DNA from: an uncultured Parasphingopyxis sp.
GTDB lineage: Bacteria; Pseudomonadota; Alphaproteobacteria; Sphingomonadales; Sphingomonadaceae
Reading direction: 5' to 3'
Length of the DNA: 28,511 bases
Assembly (NCBI GenBank): GCA_905479515.1
Contig: CAJQMX010000114.1
Location: 1-28,511 of the forward strand
Position 1 is the stretch's first letter; each line of letters starts with the position of its first letter. This document shows, piece after piece, positions 1-7,201 of the stretch. A model generated the notes under the pieces. The model made no database searches, was not told the origin of the DNA, and saw nothing but the letters and a program-made list of their open reading frames with translations. A program made the translations under genes and the position numbers.

Positions 1-1
1 G

Positions 2-832
2 ATCGCTGTAAAGCCCATTGCCGGCGCGCTTGGCGCGGAAATCGAAGGCATCGATTTATCGGCAGATCTTTCCAATCAGGCATTCGACACGGTCCATCAG
101 GCGTTTCTGGATCATCATGTCATCTTTTTCCGTGATCAGCACAGCCTGACGCCCGACGCGCACAAGGCTTTTGGCCGGCGCTTCGGCAGTCTCAATATCC
201 ATCCCTATGTGACCGGCATGGAGGGGCATCCGGAAATCCTCGAGATCATCAAGGAGCCGGACGAGCAAGTGAATTTCGGTGGCGGCTGGCACTCGGACAT
301 GTCCTATATCGAAAAGCCTGCCCTTGGCTCCATCCTCCATGCGCTCGAAGTGCCCGACTATGGCGGCGACACCCTGTTCGCGAACCAGATGGCCGCCTAT
401 GAGGCGCTGTCCGATGGCATGAAAAAGATGCTCGGCGAGCTGACGGCGATCCATTCGGCATCGCGCGAATACAGCGCCAAGGGCCAATCATCCCAGGCCC
501 GCAAATCCATGGATACACGGGCGACAGATGAAGCGCCTGAATATGAGCATCCGGTTGTTCGTACCCATCCGGAAACCGGCAAAAAGGGCCTCTATGTGAA
601 CCCGGCCTTCACCTTGCGCTTCAAGGATATGAGCAAGCGCGAAAGCCGGCCGCTCCTCAATTTCCTGTTCGACCATTGCCGCGACGAACGCTTCACCTGC
701 CGCTTCCGCTGGAGCGATGGCGCAGTCGCCTTTTGGGACAATCGCTGCGTCTGGCATTATGCGCTGAACGACTATCAGGGACAGCGCCGCCATATGCGAC
801 GGGTCACCGTGGATGGTGATCGGCCGGTCTAG
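2..832 (+). CDS. TauD/TfdA-family Fe(II)/2-oxoglutarate dioxygenase (5' end outside window)
   Basis: The reading frame is open from base 2, so the start codon lies upstream; about 276 residues are visible. The family oxidises small substrates such as taurine or aryloxyalkanoates using Fe(II), oxygen and 2-oxoglutarate. The visible N-terminal part reads GALGAEIEGIDLS and then VIFFRDQHSL, both typical of TauD-like enzymes. The iron site is visible as HSD (in GGWHSDMSY, near base 290) and a distal His in CVWHYALNDY near base 755. An Arg in RRHMRRVTVDG would bind the 2-oxoglutarate carboxylate. The ATG at 209 is internal, because homology-like sequence continues before it. The substrate cannot be read from the sequence. 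No sulfonate transporter is next to it, so taurine use is only one option. Confidence 0.9.
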   Translation: MAVKPIAGALGAEIEGIDLSADLSNQAFDTVHQAFLDHHVIFFRDQHSLTPDAHKAFGRRFGSLNIHPYVTGMEGHPEILEIIKEPDEQVNFGGGWHSDMSYIEKPALGSILHALEVPDYGGDTLFANQMAAYEALSDGMKKMLGELTAIHSASREYSAKGQSSQARKSMDTRATDEAPEYEHPVVRTHPETGKKGLYVNPAFTLRFKDMSKRESRPLLNFLFDHCRDERFTCRFRWSDGAVAFWDNRCVWHYALNDYQGQRRHMRRVTVDGDRPV

Positions 833-930
833 GCAGGCCGGCCGATGCGACGAAGATATCAGCGTTGCGCCCATGGCCATGCTCCACCATCGCGGCGCAA
901 AAATGCTGCCACCGGGTTTTCAGTTTCGCT

Positions 931-1311
931 TCAGGCATAGCTCACCACCTCGAACTCGATTCCGTTCCAGTCAAAAAAGTAGAAGCGTCGCCCCGGTTCG
1001 TAATCACCGTGATTGAAGGGTTCGAGACCGGCGGCGATGACCTTGGCCTCAACGGCGTCAAGATCGTCGACAGTGATCCCGATATGGTTGAGCGGCTCGC
1101 TCTTGCGGAACTGCGGATCTGCTGCTGCGATGTCCGGGTTGGCGTAGATGGCGAGATAATCGTCATCATTGCCGACATGGATCGTATGGCCGCCAAGCAT
1201 CGCTTCGCCTTCCCAGCGAATATGCCAGCCGAACAGTTGCTCCATAAGTTTTGCCGAGCGCTGTGGATCGGTCACGCTGATATTCACATGTTCGAGTTTT
1301 CCCGTGGTCAT
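931..1311 (-). CDS. VOC-family (glyoxalase/bleomycin-resistance fold) protein
   Basis: The product is a 126-residue single-module protein of the vicinal oxygen chelate superfamily, which includes glyoxalases, dioxygenases and antibiotic-binding proteins. It has the paired beta-alpha-beta-beta-beta layout: LEHVNISVTD at the N-terminus with a metal-type His, HIGITVDDLDAVEAKV in the second half, and a C-terminal GIEFEVVSY with Glu. Its start overlaps the stop of the preceding VOC gene by ATGA (1308-1311), so the two are probably translationally coupled and share one promoter. Together they could form a two-protein unit, since VOC sites are often built from two modules. Substrate unknown. Likely SoxR-controlled (see 1784-1814). 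Confidence 0.85.
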   Translation of the reverse strand: MTTGKLEHVNISVTDPQRSAKLMEQLFGWHIRWEGEAMLGGHTIHVGNDDDYLAIYANPDIAAADPQFRKSEPLNHIGITVDDLDAVEAKVIAAGLEPFNHGDYEPGRRFYFFDWNGIEFEVVSYA

Positions 1312-1709
1312 TGTGCAATTTCCTTCTTTTCCGTGCGTTGATCGATTCTCCAGGGCGGAAAACGGCGATTGTCACCGCCCCAGAACAGGCAGAGGGGGTT
1401 GCCGGCGGGATCGCGAAGCCGCGCCTCGCGCCAGCCCCAGCTTTCGTCCCGCGGTCCGCGTTCGAACCAAATGCCCGCCGTCTTGAGCGCCGCGACTTTC
1501 TCATCCAGCGTTTCGATTTCGAAATAGATGACCGTGCTGTCCCCGGTGACGGCCTCGACCATGTGGATCGAAAAGGTTTCGCCTGTTGGCGTTTCGAACC
1601 GCGCATTACGCGGCGGTGCATCGACGATCTGCCGGAGTCCGAGGGCCTGATAAAAGGCGGCCGAGGCGGCATAGTCGGTAGCACCAACGGTGATTTGATT
1701 GAGGCGCAT
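1308..1709 (-). CDS. VOC-family (glyoxalase-like) protein, first gene of pair
   Basis: The product is 133 residues, beginning MRLNQITVGATDY. I chose the ATG at 1709 because it is preceded by a good ribosome site (AAGAAGGAACGG) and because the VOC fold begins immediately after it; the open frame runs back to 1766 without fold-like sequence. VOC features are ITVGATDYAASAAFYQALGL, IYFEIETLDEKVAALKTAG and LRDPAGNPLCLFWGG. The last of these is a typical C-terminal VOC strand with a DPxGN turn, although the usual metal Glu is replaced there by Cys-Leu-Phe, so metal binding is uncertain. The gene is co-transcribed with the next VOC gene (ATGA overlap) and lies divergent to soxR. Confidence 0.82.
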   Translation of the reverse strand: MRLNQITVGATDYAASAAFYQALGLRQIVDAPPRNARFETPTGETFSIHMVEAVTGDSTVIYFEIETLDEKVAALKTAGIWFERGPRDESWGWREARLRDPAGNPLCLFWGGDNRRFPPWRIDQRTEKKEIAQ

Positions 1710-1783
1710 GGCCCGTTCCTTCTTCCTGTTGTGGCAGGAGCAGTCCGGGCGTTGAAACCGAACCATCGCTGCTTCGGTTGCAT

Positions 1784-1814
1784 GATCTACAACCTCAACC
1801 TAAGTTGAGATCAA
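1784..1814 (-). promoter_or_regulatory. SoxR box inside a 19-bp-spacer promoter for the VOC operon
   Basis: The 18-mer CCTCAACCTAAGTTGAGA (1793-1810) has the SoxR operator pattern CCTCAA-n6-TTGAGG, with only the last base differing. Reading the minus strand, TTGATC (1809-1814) and TAGATC (1784-1789) flank it as -35 and -10 elements with exactly 19 bp between them. This is the long spacer of SoxR/MerR-activated promoters such as soxS. The promoter points to the VOC pair; their start at 1709 leaves a leader of about 65-70 bases. The same site could autoregulate soxR on the plus strand. The operator match is seen in the sequence; activation is inferred. Confidence 0.8.
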
Positions 1815-1826
1815 GATATATTTGCA

Positions 1827-2291
1827 ATGGAAAAAGCGATTACAGTTATGGCAAAATCCGCATTGCTATCGATTGGCGATCTGGCCGCACGCACCGGCCT
1901 CTCGGTGTCGGCTATCCGCTTCTATGAGGAAAAGGGTCTGGTGCACCCCTTGCGGAGCAGCGGCGGCCAGCGTCGATACCTGCGCGCAGACATACGCCGC
2001 CTCTCCTTCGTGCTGATCGCGCAGCAGCTCGGCCTATCTATCGGAGAGATTGCGAATCAATTGGCCAAGCTCCCCGAGGGCCGGGCACCTACCCGGCGGG
2101 ACTGGATCCGGATCAGCAATGCCATTCGCGGGGTAATCGATGCACGCATCGCCGAGTTGCAACGCACCCGTGACCGACTGGACGGATGTATTGGCTGCGG
2201 TTGCCTGAGCCTGAAAAAATGCCAGCTCTACAATCCTGAAGACCGGGCGGGTCTCAAGGGACCGGGGCCTAGGCTTCTTATCGAGGGATAA
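1827..2291 (+). CDS. soxR: Redox-sensitive [2Fe-2S] transcriptional activator SoxR (MerR family)
   Basis: The product is 154 residues, the usual SoxR length. The N-terminal MerR helix-turn-helix and wing are clear: LSIGDLAARTGLSVSAIRFYEEKGL (about residues 14-38), then RSSGGQRRYLR. A dimerisation helix follows, and then the diagnostic cluster CIGCGCLSLKKC at residues 121-132. The spacing CX2CXCX5C is that of the SoxR iron-sulfur centre. SoxR senses redox-cycling compounds and activates promoters with over-long spacers. The ATG at 1827 has no clear ribosome site. The in-frame ATG at 1848 (MAKSALLS) is an alternative, and a possible -10 (TATATT, 1817-1822) would favour it. No soxS is visible, as expected outside enterics. 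Confidence 0.95.
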   Translation: MEKAITVMAKSALLSIGDLAARTGLSVSAIRFYEEKGLVHPLRSSGGQRRYLRADIRRLSFVLIAQQLGLSIGEIANQLAKLPEGRAPTRRDWIRISNAIRGVIDARIAELQRTRDRLDGCIGCGCLSLKKCQLYNPEDRAGLKGPGPRLLIEG

Positions 2292-2300
2292 CGCGACAAA

Positions 2301-2975
2301 TCAATGTTCCGGCCGCGCAAACGATACGCTGTGCGGTTCTGTGAGCAACTCGTAATCGATCATGACAACGCGCCAATCGCCGCCCGGCTCGGTAGCCTCC
2401 GACCATAGTGTGACGTCGCCATAGGGTAGCGGCCGACCGAGGAAATGGCTGTCGGTATGACGATCCTCGCGACCATAAACGACCGGGGTTCCTTCCACAT
2501 CGGTTCCGATCCAGACCACCCTTTCGCCATTGATGAAAATGTCGATCACCCCGTCCCGGAGGCGGGGTTCTACCGACGGATCATCGCTCGCAAGAAGATG
2601 GAAAACACGAGTGGGAATTCCCGGCCAGAAGGATTGCCATCCGGCGATCTGGGCCGCGCTCCATTCCCGCATTTCCCCGTTGCGCAATGTCCAGCCTGAA
2701 TCACCATTGAGGGCCTGAACCTTACGAAAACCGCGTCCGGTGGAGCGTTCCATGATACGCGGGCTTTCAAAATCGACCCAATATTCCCGGTAGACCGGCA
2801 GTTCCAAGCCGTCGGCATGAAGGATCTCGGACATTGTGAAGCCCGTCGCAGCGGCCCAGACTTCGCGTCCGCCGACCGCAGTCAGCATCCGATCAATTTC
2901 TTCCTCAACGGTCTGTGCCGACGCCATGTGGAACGGCCCCGCAAGCAACAGCAACGCCACAATAAAAATCCGCAT
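2301..2975 (-). CDS. Secreted protein of unknown function
   Basis: The product is 224 residues with a clear signal peptide: MRIFIVALLLLAGPFHMASA, then the mature protein from about Gln. The start at 2975 is preceded by the strong ribosome site GGAGGGGG; an in-frame start at 2993 is less likely. The mature part has no motif I recognise with certainty. It is rich in Trp and beta-strand-like sequence (SGWTLRNGEMREW, ERVVWIGTDVEGTPVVYGRED). The MLTAVGGREVWAAATGF region resembles the beginning of periplasmic proteins that bind lipid or outer-membrane components, but that is only an impression. It is convergent with soxR and appears monocistronic. Confidence 0.75.
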   Translation of the reverse strand: MRIFIVALLLLAGPFHMASAQTVEEEIDRMLTAVGGREVWAAATGFTMSEILHADGLELPVYREYWVDFESPRIMERSTGRGFRKVQALNGDSGWTLRNGEMREWSAAQIAGWQSFWPGIPTRVFHLLASDDPSVEPRLRDGVIDIFINGERVVWIGTDVEGTPVVYGREDRHTDSHFLGRPLPYGDVTLWSEATEPGGDWRVVMIDYELLTEPHSVSFARPEH

Positions 2976-3077
2976 CGTCCCCCTCCATCTCAAGCGATCT
3001 GACGAACAGATGCTATGAAAGTGGCCGGGTGGGCGACAGCGGCTTTCGATAAACGGGCGAAATGCAACGATTGCGGG

Positions 3078-4454
3078 TTAGCTGGAGGCTTTTTTCCGCG
3101 TCATTACATCGCGGAATTTCTTGGCCCAGCCCGGTTTCGCGCTTTGCTCCCCGCGCGCCAGCGCCAGCGCATCGGCCTCGACATCTTTCGTCACGACAGA
3201 TCCAGCGCCGATTATCGCGCCTGCGCCGATCTTCACTGGGGCAACCAGCGCGCTGTTCGATCCGATAAAGGCCCCTGCCCCGATCTGGGTCTGATATTTG
3301 AAATAGCCGTCATAATTGCAGGTGATCGTACCCGCGCCGATATTCGCGCCTGCACCCACCGTCGCATCGCCGAGATAGGTCAGGTGGCTGGCCTTTGCGC
3401 CCGCCCCCAATGTCGCCTTTTTCATCTCGACGAAATTGCCGACCTTGGAGCCTTCCTCCATCACCGCGCCCGGGCGGAGCCGGGCATAGGGGCCGACTGA
3501 ACAGCCCGGGCCAATGCTCGCGCCTTCGATATGGCTAAACGCATGAATTGTCGCATTGTCGGCCACGCTGGAACCTGGGCCGAAACGCACCTGCGGTTCG
3601 ATCGTCACATCGCGGCCAATTTGCGTATCATGGCTGAACCAGACGGTTGCCGGATCGACGAGCGTTGCGCCATCACCCATCGCTTCGGCGCGGCGGCGAT
3701 CCTGCCATTGGCGTTCAACCTCGGCGAGTTCGGCGCGGCTGTTGATCCCGGCGACTTCCCAGGGGGCAGCCTCGATCACCGCGCTGTGGCGGCCATCCTG
3801 CTGCGCGACCATGACCATATCGGGCAGATAATATTCACCCTGTGCATTGTCGTTCCCGACCCGGTCGAGCAGCGCAAACATATCCGTGGCCTTGGCCGCG
3901 ATCAGGCCGGAATTGCACAAGTTTACGGCGCGTTCGGCCTCGTTTGCGTCCTTATATTCGACCATCTTTTCGATGCGCCCGGCATCATCGGCAATGATCC
4001 GGCCATAGGCGAGGGCGTCATCGGGGCGGAAACCCAACACAACACTTGCCGGGGCATCGGGCGCATTCAGCGCTTCCAGCATCTCGGCAACTGTCTCGGC
4101 ACGCACCATCGGCACATCGCCGAAACAGGCCAGTACCGCGCCATCAAAATCCACCAGTGCTTCGCGCGCTTGCAAAACAGCATGGCCAGTGCCGAGTTGT
4201 TCGCTCTGCACCGCGACAGCCGCGTCACGTTCGATCACAAAGGGCTCGACCTCTTCGCGCCCAGCGCCAAGAACCACGACAGTTTTTGCAGGGGTAAGCC
4301 GCGCCAGCTCGTCCATCAAATGGCCAAGCATCGCCTTACCCGCGATGGGATGCAGCACCTTGTGCCGCGCAGATTTCATACGGGTGCCTTTGCCTGCGGC
4401 GAGTATGATCGCGGCAAAGGGCGTGGGCGGTGTAATGGTGGCGCTGTCAGTCAT
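3078..4454 (-). CDS. glmU: Bifunctional N-acetylglucosamine-1-phosphate uridyltransferase / glucosamine-1-phosphate acetyltransferase GlmU
   Basis: The product is 458 residues, full length for GlmU. The cytoplasmic enzyme acetylates glucosamine-1-P and then makes UDP-GlcNAc, the precursor of peptidoglycan and lipid A. The N-terminal uridyltransferase has the nucleotide loop LAAGKGTRMKS (residues 18-28) and GTGHAVLQA. The C-terminal left-handed beta-helix of hexapeptide repeats begins near residue 265 and includes the acetyltransferase signatures KASHLTYLGD, GAGTITCNYDG and FIGSNSALVAPV. It follows the nucleotidyltransferase gene by 67 bases on the same strand, so read-through from the upstream cassette is possible, though the functions look unrelated. 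glmS is not in the window. Confidence 0.97.
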   Translation of the reverse strand: MTDSATITPPTPFAAIILAAGKGTRMKSARHKVLHPIAGKAMLGHLMDELARLTPAKTVVVLGAGREEVEPFVIERDAAVAVQSEQLGTGHAVLQAREALVDFDGAVLACFGDVPMVRAETVAEMLEALNAPDAPASVVLGFRPDDALAYGRIIADDAGRIEKMVEYKDANEAERAVNLCNSGLIAAKATDMFALLDRVGNDNAQGEYYLPDMVMVAQQDGRHSAVIEAAPWEVAGINSRAELAEVERQWQDRRRAEAMGDGATLVDPATVWFSHDTQIGRDVTIEPQVRFGPGSSVADNATIHAFSHIEGASIGPGCSVGPYARLRPGAVMEEGSKVGNFVEMKKATLGAGAKASHLTYLGDATVGAGANIGAGTITCNYDGYFKYQTQIGAGAFIGSNSALVAPVKIGAGAIIGAGSVVTKDVEADALALARGEQSAKPGWAKKFRDVMTRKKASS

Positions 4455-4521
4455 GATGCCGGCTGGTCTGCCAGCAAAAGCTTATCATTTCCATAGCGAA
4501 GCAGGAACTGGGGCAATGCCC

Positions 4522-5541
4522 TCAGCCTTTCCGCCATTTCGTCCAAAGATGCTTCGCCAGCATCATCGGGGGCATGCGGAGCCAGTGCGAACGCACATAA
4601 AAGGCGAAGCGCAGCAGTTTGCGAGTCTCACGGCCCCAGCCATCACAGGCTAGGAGGCGGCGAACATAAAGGGCATCGCCTGCCCTGCCCCGGCCCGCCA
4701 CGTCACCTTCCAACGGCGTACCATATAGCGTTTCAGCAAGACGCAGCGCTCGGGCGACCGGCTTTGCCAATTGATGGCGGTCAGCGCGTTCACCCAGCGC
4801 CTGCCAGAATCCGTCTTGCGTGCCGAAGTCTCGGAGCAGCCGATCAATATCCCACAGGTTGCGTAATCCGCCTGCCAGATCGCCATCGGCGAAGAGATGC
4901 GCCGCAGAATGACAGACCATATCGGCGGGCGAGAGGATGCGCAGGCCATTCGCCAGTTCAACACTGTCAGCGAGCATCGCTTCCGCATCGGGCGTTGGTT
5001 TTGCGGTGAGCGGCAGAACCGTGTGGTGGACGTCGATCATCCGGTCACGCTCTTTATGGATCAGCGGCGGCAGCTCATGCATATAATCACGGTAATAGGC
5101 GTCATCATAGGCATCTTCCTTCACCCATTCCCAGCCGCCCTGATCGATCAATGCGCGCTCGACCGCATCAAGCGCATTCCGGCGCACAAGGATATCGAGA
5201 TCGCCAATGAATCGCCCTACGCCCGCCGACAGGCCGGCCGCGACATAGGCGGTGCCTTTGAGCAGGACGACCGGCTCATCCAGCGGAGCGAGCACGCGGC
5301 GGGCCATTTCGGCTTCCCACAATGCCTGCCGCCGCGCATGCTCGGCAGAACGCCGCGCATCGGTGCAAAGTTGTGCGACTTTCTCCGGCAGGTGTTCAAG
5401 CCCCTCGAGCCGGTGCGCAAGACTGCCCATCAACCGTTCGGCGCGCGCCATGGCGATCAGCGACGTCCAGCCAGCAGCATCGAAATCCCGTGTCGTGGCG
5501 GGATCGACGAGCGTGCGGGTCAGGATGCGGGCGTCGGTCAT
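4522..5541 (-). CDS. Nucleotidyltransferase-fold family protein (NTP_transf_5 type), HPr-rel-A cassette
   Basis: The product is 339 residues. It shows the signature of the uncharacterised minimal-nucleotidyltransferase family found in peptide and exopolysaccharide loci: VVLLKGTAYVAAGL (91-104), GDLDILV (113-119, acidic pair D114 and D116) and IDVHHTVLPL (169-178, third acid D170). These fit a two-metal nucleotidyltransferase active site. The C-terminal half is helical (HLFADGDLAGGLRNLWDID). Its start overlaps the stop of the kinase gene by ATGA (5538-5541), so the two are coupled. In lasso-peptide clusters, relatives sit beside an HPr-kinase-like enzyme. By analogy it may transfer a nucleotide or sugar-phosphate group to a peptide or protein. 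No substrate can be named. Confidence 0.85.
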   Translation of the reverse strand: MTDARILTRTLVDPATTRDFDAAGWTSLIAMARAERLMGSLAHRLEGLEHLPEKVAQLCTDARRSAEHARRQALWEAEMARRVLAPLDEPVVLLKGTAYVAAGLSAGVGRFIGDLDILVRRNALDAVERALIDQGGWEWVKEDAYDDAYYRDYMHELPPLIHKERDRMIDVHHTVLPLTAKPTPDAEAMLADSVELANGLRILSPADMVCHSAAHLFADGDLAGGLRNLWDIDRLLRDFGTQDGFWQALGERADRHQLAKPVARALRLAETLYGTPLEGDVAGRGRAGDALYVRRLLACDGWGRETRKLLRFAFYVRSHWLRMPPMMLAKHLWTKWRKG

Positions 5542-6398
5542 TCGGCCAGCTCCGCCCAGAGCTGCTCGACACTGGCGACCGCGCTTTCGGTGTCAGGATA
5601 ATCGACCGCTCGCGTTGGAATTGTCTGGACCAGCGAAGACAGCGCATCAAAGCCTGCCTCGCCCAGCGCGACGTAATTGGTCGAGGCCTGGGTCAGCCGC
5701 ACGAATATCTCCGCCTCGCCAACTTCGCGCACCTCCGGTGCATGGCCAAAACGTGGGAAGAGGAGCAGCGCCGGTTTGGCGGGCTCACCCATTCTTGCCA
5801 CAGCCTCTTTTGGCGGGCGCAAATGCCGGATATCGCCCTTGGGCGTATCGCGCATCAGCGGGCCAAGACGGCCAGCTTCAACCTCCCCTTCCATCACCGC
5901 GACGGCTTCATTTTTGAGGCTCACCATTCGGGGAAAGGCGTGCAGCGCGCCGGTTTCCAGATCGATCAGCGCGAATTCATCACCCATGAAGCGCCAGCCG
6001 CGTTCACCGAGCAATGCGGAAAGCGTGGATTTGCCCGCGCCCGAATGGCCGGTCATCAGCAGCGCCTTGCCGTCCCGCTCGACAGCCGAGGCATGGAGCA
6101 GCAGATAGCGCCGCTGGCCGAGCGCCATTTGCAGGTTCATTCCCATTTCGGCGGCCAGCAAGCCATGGGCGAGCGACAAAGGCGCCGCATCCGGCAACAT
6201 ATAATCGCCGCCGATCATCACCGAGGGACGAATAAAGCGCCGCCATGGACGCTGGGCGAACAGCCGCACGGTGAAATCGGGAATGTCGGGGGTCGGATAA
6301 TCGGCATAGAGCGCGGCCAGCTGGTCGAGCGGCTGTTTCCAATCCGATCCTATGCGAAAGCCCACCGGGCCAACGGTGACGCGAAACTCGTGCTTCAT
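5538..6398 (-). CDS. HprK-related kinase A (HPr-rel-A cassette)
   Basis: The product is 286 residues from the ATG at 6398, whose ATGA overlap with the PqqD stop favours it over the GTG at 6407. The centre resembles HPr kinase/phosphorylase: LLHASAVERDGKALLMTG leads into the P-loop GHSGAGKST (117-125), followed by FMGDEFALID with D140. The N-terminal 90 residues are not like canonical HprK, and no HPr (PTS) gene is nearby. The family name I recall is 'HprK-related kinase A', always seen with a PqqD-like partner. HprK homologues in lasso-peptide clusters phosphorylate a peptide serine, so a Ser kinase acting on the cassette's own substrate is plausible. That role is inferred. Confidence 0.9.
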   Translation of the reverse strand: MKHEFRVTVGPVGFRIGSDWKQPLDQLAALYADYPTPDIPDFTVRLFAQRPWRRFIRPSVMIGGDYMLPDAAPLSLAHGLLAAEMGMNLQMALGQRRYLLLHASAVERDGKALLMTGHSGAGKSTLSALLGERGWRFMGDEFALIDLETGALHAFPRMVSLKNEAVAVMEGEVEAGRLGPLMRDTPKGDIRHLRPPKEAVARMGEPAKPALLLFPRFGHAPEVREVGEAEIFVRLTQASTNYVALGEAGFDALSSLVQTIPTRAVDYPDTESAVASVEQLWAELAE

Positions 6399-6676
6399 GC
6401 CCGCCACACCAGGCCGGAGGTTTCCAGCTCCGCAAGGCGCGCCTCCAGCGCCGCCGCCAGATCGTCGCTATCGCCAAAATCATAATCGCGCTTCAGACGT
6501 TCGAGCAAAATCGCGGGTTCCGCCTCGCCTTCGCCTAGCGCTTCGAGAATCTGCGGCGCGGGCGGCGCAACGATATGGGTCAGGCCGGAGGGGCGGTGAA
6601 AGACAAGCGTCACACCATCAAGCGCAATCACACGCCGGGCCTCGGGTGGATCGGCGCGATAGGCGGTTGCGTTCAT
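6395..6676 (-). CDS. PqqD-family (HPr-rel-A system) peptide-recognition protein
   Basis: The product is 93 residues. It has the PqqD/RRE-like layout: strand-rich N-terminus (RRVIALDGVTLVFHRPSG), THIVAPPAPQILEAL in place of the usual 'hhLN..a..il.lL', and a helical C-terminus (LLERLKRDYDF, LAAALEARLAELETSGLV). PqqD domains bind leader peptides and present them to modifying enzymes. The gene is coupled to the downstream kinase by ATGA and lies 19 bases after the Tat-signal gene. This makes it the likely adaptor between a cassette substrate and the kinase or nucleotidyltransferase. The binding partner is not proven. Confidence 0.87.
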   Translation of the reverse strand: MNATAYRADPPEARRVIALDGVTLVFHRPSGLTHIVAPPAPQILEALGEGEAEPAILLERLKRDYDFGDSDDLAAALEARLAELETSGLVWRA

Positions 6677-6695
6677 GACGAGAAGCGGCGGAGCG

Positions 6696-7106
6696 TCAGC
6701 CCCGGGACATCTGGATCGAGGCGTAGCAGGTAAAACCGCTCATGCCGTTCTGAAGGCGGCGGATATAATTGGTATAGGCCTGGCTTTCTTCATAGCCATA
6801 GCCCGGAATGGGTCCGCCACCCTGCAATGCGCCGCGCACTTCCTCACCAACCAGATTGCGGCCCGGCGGCGGAAATGCACCCGGCGTACCTGGCGGCACA
6901 ACCGATCCGTCAGCCGCGATATAGTTGCCCATGCGGCCGGGGTCGGGAATTGGAATTTCGCAGGCCATGATCGATGCCTGGGTCTGGGCCAAGGCAGGGC
7001 GCACGGTAACAACGGTCGACGCAGCGGCCGCACCCATCATCAGCACATGGCGGCGGCCCGGCGCAGAAATGCCCTTGTCGCCTGTCTCGTCGCTGTCGTC
7101 AGCCAT
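6696..7106 (-). CDS. Tat-signal small secreted protein, first gene of the HPr-rel-A cassette; candidate substrate
   Basis: The product is 136 residues from the ATG at 7106 (a TTG at 7136 would add ten). An acidic N-terminus (MADDSDETGD) precedes a Tat-like signal: RR at 18-19 in GRRHVLMMG, a hydrophobic Ala/Val stretch, and a cleavage-like ALA-Q near 40. The mature part of about 96 residues is rich in Pro and Gly (PGTPGAFPPPGRN). It has Cys at 49 and 127 and ends near SIQMSRG, with a serine two residues before the last. I recognise no enzyme domain. Its position at the head of the PqqD-kinase-nucleotidyltransferase operon suggests it is what those proteins act on before export. That is inference. 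Confidence 0.75.
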   Translation of the reverse strand: MADDSDETGDKGISAPGRRHVLMMGAAAASTVVTVRPALAQTQASIMACEIPIPDPGRMGNYIAADGSVVPPGTPGAFPPPGRNLVGEEVRGALQGGGPIPGYGYEESQAYTNYIRRLQNGMSGFTCYASIQMSRG

Positions 7107-7135
7107 GCCGTTTGTCCCAAATCCCTGTATCAGCA

Positions 7136-7180
7136 ATTGTTACACTAGTGCGCTGATCACGTACTGGCGAGTGTAACAAT
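7136..7180. promoter_or_regulatory. Divergent promoter with a perfect 11-bp inverted repeat (HPr-rel-A cassette / phoR)
   Basis: ATTGTTACACT (7136-7146) and AGTGTAACAAT (7170-7180) are perfect inverted copies separated by 23 bp in the gap between the Tat-signal gene (start 7106) and phoR (start 7202). Outside each arm lies a -10-like sequence: TATCAA (7188-7193) towards phoR and, on the other strand, GATACA towards the cassette. Each arm would therefore sit within a promoter, as an operator or activator site would. The TATCAA element would place the phoR transcript start at or near its ATG, consistent with the lack of a ribosome site there. The binding protein is unknown. Confidence 0.6.
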
Positions 7181-7201
7181 AGCACTGTATCAATTCACTT
7201 A

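Noticed and set aside
3531..4496. Plus-strand open frame of 321 codons
   Set aside because: It is fully antisense to glmU and has no recognisable domain.
5322..6485. Long plus-strand open frame of 387 codons
   Set aside because: It lies antisense to the kinase and nucleotidyltransferase genes and translates to low-complexity, domain-free sequence, a shadow of G+C-rich coding DNA.
4522..7106. A lasso-peptide biosynthetic cluster
   Set aside because: Only the recognition-domain, kinase and nucleotidyltransferase parts are present. There is no transglutaminase-like protease, no asparagine-synthetase-like cyclase and no typical short precursor.
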